A stretch of DNA of 64,000 nucleotides from an uncultured Clostridia bacterium. GTDB taxonomy: Bacteria; Bacillota; Clostridia; Peptostreptococcales; Anaerovoracaceae. Below are positions 59,265 through 64,000 of the stretch, piece after piece. The translations under genes and the position numbers were made by a program. The stretch lies in assembly GCA_934278925.1 (NCBI GenBank), contig CAKQWJ010000003.1, forward strand, positions 1-64,000. The letters are read 5' to 3'. How positions within the stretch are numbered: the first letter of the stretch is position 1; each line of letters starts with the position of its first letter. A model generated the notes under the pieces. The model was not told the DNA's origin. It searched no databases and worked only from the letters and a program-made list of their open reading frames with translations.

Positions 59265-60074
59265 ATGAAGGAATCAATTCCAAGAATAACCGGCACGCTT
59301 CGTGCCCATACCATTGAAATGCCGGAAGCCATTGGAGAAGCTTCGGGCATCATCGTGCTGGGTCGAAAAATTCGATCGTTAATTTTCTCCACGGACATCG
59401 CCATTATTCGAAACTGCGACGCGGATGCGGTTCTGGCCGTATACCCGTTCACTCCGCAGCAGGTGATTTCCGAGGCCATCATCAACGCCTCCTCCATTCC
59501 CGTTTTCGTCGGCGTGGGCGGCGGCACCACCAAAGGACTTCGCTCCGTGTACATGGCCCAGGATGCGGAGGCCCAGGGGGCGTTCGGCGTTGTGGTAAAC
59601 AATCCTATGAGCAACAGCAACATCCGCTTCATCAAGCGGGTCATCGATATCCCGGTGGTTTCCACGGTGATCGATTCCACCGGAATTCAGGAGCGGTTGG
59701 ATGCCGGCGTCACCATTCTCAACGTGGCAGCAGGAAAAAATACCGCAGATGTGGTTCGAGAAATTCGGAAGGATTTCCCGAAGGTGCCGATTATCGCCAG
59801 CGGCGGCAAGACCGACGAGTCCATCCGCCGTACTATAGAGGCCGGTGCCAATGCCATCGTCTACACACCGATTTCCTCTTCCGCGATTTTCTCCAGCATG
59901 ATGGACGAATATCGGACAGAGAAGAACCGGAATCCGGAGCTCACTTTCAAAACCCTGGATTCCAAGAAGGACGAGCTGGTGGATCTGATTGGCCTGCTGC
60001 ACCAGCAGACGGATTTGGATCTGGATTTAAGTATGGAACCGACGGAGAAAAAACCGGAGGAAAAGGAAGAATAG
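59265..60074 (+). CDS. TIM-barrel protein of unknown function
   Basis: The 269-residue cytoplasmic protein looks like a (beta/alpha)8 barrel related to ThiG/NanE/GuaB-type folds. It has FVGVGGGTTKGLRSV and PIIASGGKTDESIRRTIEAGANAIVYTP, the latter resembling a C-terminal phosphate-binding site. Similar clostridial proteins are annotated only as hydrolases. The last 30 residues are acidic and probably disordered. GAGGAGGG precedes the ATG at 59265, and a very strong terminator follows, so it is a single-gene unit. Confidence 0.65.
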   Translation: MKESIPRITGTLRAHTIEMPEAIGEASGIIVLGRKIRSLIFSTDIAIIRNCDADAVLAVYPFTPQQVISEAIINASSIPVFVGVGGGTTKGLRSVYMAQDAEAQGAFGVVVNNPMSNSNIRFIKRVIDIPVVSTVIDSTGIQERLDAGVTILNVAAGKNTADVVREIRKDFPKVPIIASGGKTDESIRRTIEAGANAIVYTPISSSAIFSSMMDEYRTEKNRNPELTFKTLDSKKDELVDLIGLLHQQTDLDLDLSMEPTEKKPEEKEE

Positions 60075-60079
60075 GAGAT

Positions 60080-60124
60080 GAATGGAGTGGATTCCGCGCA
60101 CCGGCGGAATCCACTCCATTTTTG
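60080..60124 (+). terminator. Terminator after the TIM-barrel gene
   Basis: AATGGAGTGGATTCCGC and GCGGAATCCACTCCATT form a perfect 17-bp stem with a 6-base loop, followed by five U. Confidence 0.93.
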
Positions 60125-60188
60125 ATTTGATGCCCGCCCGGCGCCGGCCGCTTTCTCCGGGGCCTCGTCGCAGGGAGGGCGCCCATCA

Positions 60189-60227
60189 AAAAAATCCCGA
60201 GGCGCCCTGCGCCTCGAGATTTTTTTC
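60189..60227 (-). terminator. Terminator after the AGCS symporter gene
   Basis: On the minus strand ATCTCGAGGCGC and GCGCCTCGGGAT form a 12-bp stem (one G-U pair) with a 3-base loop and seven U, 23 bases after the stop codon. U runs occur on both strands. Confidence 0.92.
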
Positions 60228-60249
60228 TGCCCATCTTCCTTATTTTCCT

Positions 60250-61662
60250 TTATTTATCCATTTCCGGCCGCTGGGATTCCGGAGTCCGGAAATAGTCCTT
60301 TACCAGGTGGATTACCGTGCCGGAGAGCAGGAATACCGCAATCAAGTTCGGGATAATCATCAAACCGTTGAAGGTATCTGCCAGAGACCAGAGCAGCCCC
60401 AGGTCCATGGTGGCACCGATGATTGCCACCAGCGCGTAGACCACGATGAAGGGTTTTACGACCTTTGGTCCGAAGAGGTACTCGATGCAGCGGGAGCCGT
60501 ACAGTCCCCAACCCAAGATGGTGGAGAAGGCGAAGCAGCAAAGAGCTACCGCCAGCAGGATGGAAATCCATCCGCCGAAGGTGGTGGTGAAACCGCTGAT
60601 GGTGAGCTCTGCACCGGCAGCTTTTCCGTAATCGATGTTGATTCCGCTGCAGAGAATGGCCAGCGCGGTCAGCGTACAGATTACGATGGTGTCGGCGAAA
60701 ACCTCAAAGATTCCCCACATACCCTGCTGAATCGGATGCGCTACATCGGAGCTGGCGTGGGCAATGGATCCGGTTCCCAGGCCGGCTTCGTTGGAGAAGA
60801 TTCCACGGGACACACCTCTTCTCATACTGATAAAGAGGGAACCTACCACACCGCCGGTAACGGAACGAGGATTGAACGCTCCTTCAAAGATGGATTGGAA
60901 CACTTCCGGCACCCGTTCGTAATTAACGGCTACCAGGATCAGTCCCATTGCAATATAGAACACGGCCATAAAAGGAACCAGTTTCGACGTAACGTTTCCG
61001 ATTCTCTTAATGCCGCCCAGAAGAATCAGCAGAACCAGAGCTGCAATCAGAATGCCGATTCCCAGGTTCACATTTCCCACATTATCTTCATTGAACACAT
61101 TGAAGTTGAACAGTGCGGAATCAATGGATGCCACGATGGTATTGACCTGCGTCGCATTTCCCGTCCCGAATACCGTCAGTATGCCCAAGATGGAATAGAG
61201 CACCGCCAGGAACTGCCATTTTTTGCCCAGGCCGTTCTTGATGTAGTACATCGGTCCGCCGACCCAGTCTCCCTTATCGTTTCTCTCCCGGAAGTGCACC
61301 GCCAAGGTTACCTCTGCGAATTTCGTGCACATGCCCAGCAGTGCGGAGCACCACATCCAGAAAACGGCACCCGGACCGCCCAAGGCAATCGCACCGGCCA
61401 CGCCGGCGATGTTGCCGGTTCCCACGGTGCCCGCCAGTGCGGTACATACGGACTGAAACGGTGTCAGCGCACCTTCTTCCGCCTCTTTCTTATCGAATAT
61501 CGTGCCAAAAGTATGCTTCAGAACGTATCCGAACTTCCGGAATTGCAATCCCTTGGTTCGAATCGTCAGGAGAAGTCCCACACCGATGATGCACACCATC
61601 GATGGAACACCCCAGATGAAAGCATTCACCGAATTATTCACCTCTTCAATAATATGTAGCAT
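60250..61662 (-). CDS. AGCS-family sodium:amino acid symporter
   Basis: This 470-residue polytopic protein (about 11 membrane segments) belongs to the alanine or glycine:cation symporter family. It shows GTVGTGNIAGVAGAIALGGPG, the signature region MWCSALLGMCTKFAEVTLAV, and GIFSNEAGLGTGSIAHASS. It imports alanine or glycine with Na+ by family analogy. The start at 61662 follows TTGGAGGAAAACA. A consensus-like promoter lies 57-85 bases upstream. Confidence 0.93.
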   Translation of the reverse strand: MLHIIEEVNNSVNAFIWGVPSMVCIIGVGLLLTIRTKGLQFRKFGYVLKHTFGTIFDKKEAEEGALTPFQSVCTALAGTVGTGNIAGVAGAIALGGPGAVFWMWCSALLGMCTKFAEVTLAVHFRERNDKGDWVGGPMYYIKNGLGKKWQFLAVLYSILGILTVFGTGNATQVNTIVASIDSALFNFNVFNEDNVGNVNLGIGILIAALVLLILLGGIKRIGNVTSKLVPFMAVFYIAMGLILVAVNYERVPEVFQSIFEGAFNPRSVTGGVVGSLFISMRRGVSRGIFSNEAGLGTGSIAHASSDVAHPIQQGMWGIFEVFADTIVICTLTALAILCSGINIDYGKAAGAELTISGFTTTFGGWISILLAVALCCFAFSTILGWGLYGSRCIEYLFGPKVVKPFIVVYALVAIIGATMDLGLLWSLADTFNGLMIIPNLIAVFLLSGTVIHLVKDYFRTPESQRPEMDK

Positions 61663-61718
61663 TGTTTTCCTCCAATAACTTATTAACCAAAACCTTGTAA
61701 AAAGTAACAACGGAATTT

Positions 61719-61747
61719 ATTGTACCGAAATCCACACACTTTTTCAA
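61719..61747 (-). promoter_or_regulatory. Promoter of the AGCS symporter gene
   Basis: On the minus strand TTGAAA (61747-61742), a 17-bp spacer and TACAAT (61724-61719). The rest of the AT-rich gap up to 61920 shows no gene. Confidence 0.8.
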
Positions 61748-61924
61748 TAGTTTTTTTATGAATTAATAATAATAATTTATCGAATTTTTTATGTTTTTAT
61801 ACAAAATTTTCTAATTTGGAATTATTCTATAAGAATAAACGCGGAATTCTAGGACTGTTCGGCAACCCGAGGGAAGTGACAATTCTTTTTTTATTTAATG
61901 TGGCAACTTTGTTATTGCTTTTAC

Positions 61925-61954
61925 TTTTCAAGGACCGTATATTTTTGATATAAT
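61925..61954 (+). promoter_or_regulatory. Promoter of the CPA2 antiporter gene
   Basis: TATAAT at 61949-61954 with an upstream TG (extended -10) and a weak TTTTCA 18 bases before it; the ATG is 45 bases downstream. Confidence 0.6.
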
Positions 61955-61998
61955 GTATACATGTATTCGTTATATCCTTTAATGACGAAAGGAGTCCT

Positions 61999-64000
61999 AT
62001 GCATATACCATCTCTCGTAATCGACCTGGCCATGATGCTTTTGGCCGCCGGAATTGTCAGCGTGATTTTCCGCAAAATACACCTTCCGGTCATCCTGGGC
62101 TATATCGCCGTGGGTTTTCTGATCAGCCCGTACTTTCCCATGTTTTTCAACGTGGAAGATGTGCCCGCCATCGACACCCTCAGCGAAATCGGCGTAATTA
62201 TCATTCTGTTTCATATCGGTCTGGAATTTGATTTTCACAAGCTTCTCAGTGTGGGCAGTACCGCTATCGTCACCGCTCTGGTTAAAATGAGCGGCGTGCT
62301 GGTGGTGGGATACCTGTTCGGAGACCTGATTGGGCTGTCCCAGATGAACTGTATTTTCCTGGGAACCATGCTGGCCATCAGTTCCACCGTGGTCATTCAG
62401 AAATGTTTTGAGGATCTAAAGGTCACCGGGGAGAAATACACGTCCCTGGTTATGGGAGAGCTGATTATGGAAGATCTGATCGGCGTGTTCATGATGGTCA
62501 TCCTGGCCTCCCTGTCCGTGGGCCAGAGCGGCGGCGAAAGCGTTGTCAGCAAGCTGCTCCTCATGGGATGCTATCTGTTGGTATGGCTGATTGTGGGGAT
62601 TTACTTCCTCCCGACCCTGCTGAACCGTGTCATGCACCTTCTCAACCGGGAGATGCTCATCGCCCTGTCTCTGGGAATCTGCTTCACCCTGTCCCTCCTG
62701 GCGAAAGAGCTGGGATTCTCCGTGGAGCTGGGGGCGTTCCTGGCGGGATCCTTCTTTGCGGGAACCAACCATGCGAAGGAAGTGGAACACGCATCCGAGA
62801 GCATTAAGGATATGTTCTCTGTGATTTTCTTCGTTTCCGTGGGCATGAAGGTGGATCCGTCCGTCATTGCGGAGCACTGGACCTCCATCATTCCGATTGC
62901 GATTATCGCCGTGATTGCCAAGCTGATTTTTGCCACATTGGGTATGATTCTTTCCGGTCAGCGGATGGAAACCTCCTTGAAGAGCGGTTTCAGTCTGGCT
63001 CCAATCGGAGAATTTTCCTACATCATCGCCGCCCTTGGAATTTCCCTGGGGGTAATGGATGAATACCTCTACCCGGTCATCGTGGCGGCTTCCGTGCTCA
63101 CCACCCTGGCCACCCCGGTGCTCATCCGGAATTCTTCCAAGGTGGCGGCATTTATGCGAAAGCACTTGCCGAAAAAGCTTCTGGAAAAAATCGATCAATA
63201 CACCTCCAGCGAGCAGGACGAGACGGACCACACCCACGACTGGCTGGTGATGATCCGAAACTTCTTTTCCAGCCTTCTCCTGTACGGCATCATCATGTTG
63301 GTGACCGCCATTGCGGGAGTGCGCCTGCTGTATCCGTCCCTGCTTCAGGTTATGCCGAAGAAATTCTCCGGCATCGCCACCTGCCTGCTGGTGTACATCG
63401 TCATCGCAATTTTTGCCCGGCCGATGCTACGCCTTCGGGACACCACCTTTACCAAGCTGTGGCTGGACCGCAAAGCCAACCGGCCGCCGCTGGTGATTCT
63501 GGCCCTGCTGAACGTGCTGGCCATCGCGTATATTGCTTTTATCCCGATTCACCACATCTTCGGTGCGCGGAGAATGCTGTTGCTGGGCGTCGCCCTCATC
63601 GCCATCCTCACCATGAGCAAGACAGATGTAGTGGCGACCTTCTATCTTCAGCTGGAAACCCGGTTCCTCCGGAATCTGAACGAAAAGACTCTGACCCACG
63701 TGGCCCAGAGTCAGGGTCCTCAGGAATGGCTGGACGAAGACATTCACATCGTATCCTACTACGTGCCGAAGGATGCGGAGTACATCGGTCAGACGCTGGA
63801 ACAGCTGGCGTGGGGTAAATACAACAATATTTTGGTAACGAAAATCCGCCGGGGCAAGCACACCTACACCCTGCCTCACAGCGGTTTCAAGATTCAGGCC
63901 GGCGACAAGCTGTACCTGGTGGGTCAGATGAACGACATCCTGCAGATCAAGGGAATTCTCTTCCCGGATGTGGACCGCCGAATCCGCACCCTGGAGCAGT
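61999..64000 (+). CDS. CPA2/Kef-type cation:proton antiporter with RCK_C domain (3' end outside window)
   Basis: The frame is open from ATG 61999 (behind AAAGGAG) to the window edge, giving 667 residues without a stop. The N-terminal 380 residues form a Kef/NhaS-like antiporter with about 12 membrane segments (PVILGYIAVGFLISP, IGVIIILFHIGLEFD, GAFLAGSFFAG, FFVSVGMKVDP, PIGEFSYIIA). After a cytoplasmic linker there are about four more membrane segments and then an RCK_C-like domain (AEYIGQTLEQLAW ... AGDKLYLVGQMNDI). K+ or Na+ exchange for H+ is inferred from the family. Confidence 0.9.
   Translation, partial: MHIPSLVIDLAMMLLAAGIVSVIFRKIHLPVILGYIAVGFLISPYFPMFFNVEDVPAIDTLSEIGVIIILFHIGLEFDFHKLLSVGSTAIVTALVKMSGVLVVGYLFGDLIGLSQMNCIFLGTMLAISSTVVIQKCFEDLKVTGEKYTSLVMGELIMEDLIGVFMMVILASLSVGQSGGESVVSKLLLMGCYLLVWLIVGIYFLPTLLNRVMHLLNREMLIALSLGICFTLSLLAKELGFSVELGAFLAGSFFAGTNHAKEVEHASESIKDMFSVIFFVSVGMKVDPSVIAEHWTSIIPIAIIAVIAKLIFATLGMILSGQRMETSLKSGFSLAPIGEFSYIIAALGISLGVMDEYLYPVIVAASVLTTLATPVLIRNSSKVAAFMRKHLPKKLLEKIDQYTSSEQDETDHTHDWLVMIRNFFSSLLLYGIIMLVTAIAGVRLLYPSLLQVMPKKFSGIATCLLVYIVIAIFARPMLRLRDTTFTKLWLDRKANRPPLVILALLNVLAIAYIAFIPIHHIFGARRMLLLGVALIAILTMSKTDVVATFYLQLETRFLRNLNEKTLTHVAQSQGPQEWLDEDIHIVSYYVPKDAEYIGQTLEQLAWGKYNNILVTKIRRGKHTYTLPHSGFKIQAGDKLYLVGQMNDILQIKGILFPDVDRRIRTLEQ

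Overview
The window looks like a chromosomal segment of a Gram-positive anaerobe of the Clostridia. The evidence is sec-exported cell-wall enzymes with clostridial wall-binding repeats, teichoic-acid genes, an oxygen-sensitive nitrogenase-like/Hyp gene set, a TM1266-type hydrogenase regulator, a lysine riboswitch and strong AGGAGG ribosome-binding sites. The species cannot be fixed from sequence alone.

Layout. 1-1000: direct repeats, a tRNA-Glu(CTC) and an array of GC-rich, hairpin-forming repeats of about 96 bp. 1067-2797: panB-panC (pantothenate), behind a long leader that carries an intrinsic terminator. 3136-10983: one tightly overlapping minus-strand operon, nifH-like - nifD-like - nifK-like - hypF - hypC - hypD - hypE. 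It is preceded by a consensus-like promoter and a leader of about 137 nt that ends in a perfect terminator with a possible antiterminator partner. 11228-12625: a DUF5688 gene and a TM1266-family hydrogenase-associated regulator. 12710-24724: secreted wall proteins (NlpC-like, L,D-transpeptidase), an exported protein with sialyltransferase-like HP and S motifs, a GT2 enzyme, a polytopic membrane protein, a CapK-type adenylate ligase, an ATP-grasp enzyme and the TagGH exporter. 24870-43377: a teichoic-acid or phosphopolyol surface-polymer locus with a deacetylase, GT2, an LtaS-like phosphoglycerol transferase, an MBOAT/DHHW O-acylation pair, five CDP-glycerol-type transferase domains, TagD, TarI and TarJ. 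43541-48289 (plus strand): two paralogous GH25 lysozymes and an L,D-transpeptidase sharing the same wall-binding repeats. 48425-64000: mostly core functions (O-antigen-ligase-like protein, HPF, MBL hydrolase, PgeF, pentapeptide protein, riboswitch-controlled NhaC-type lysine transporter candidate, L,D-transpeptidase lipoprotein, Xpt, CrcB, TauE, TIM-barrel protein, AGCS symporter, and a CPA2 antiporter cut by the window edge).

The strongest candidate for an undescribed system is the 3.1-11.1 kb operon. It joins a nitrogenase-like reductase (NifH-like ATPase plus two component-1-like subunits) with HypCDEF, the proteins that build the Fe(CN)2CO unit of [NiFe]-hydrogenase. It has no hypA, hypB, hydrogenase, nifB, nifE or nifN nearby. 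The surface-polymer half builds CDP-glycerol and CDP-ribitol precursors, polymerises them, exports them through TagGH, and decorates and remodels the wall.
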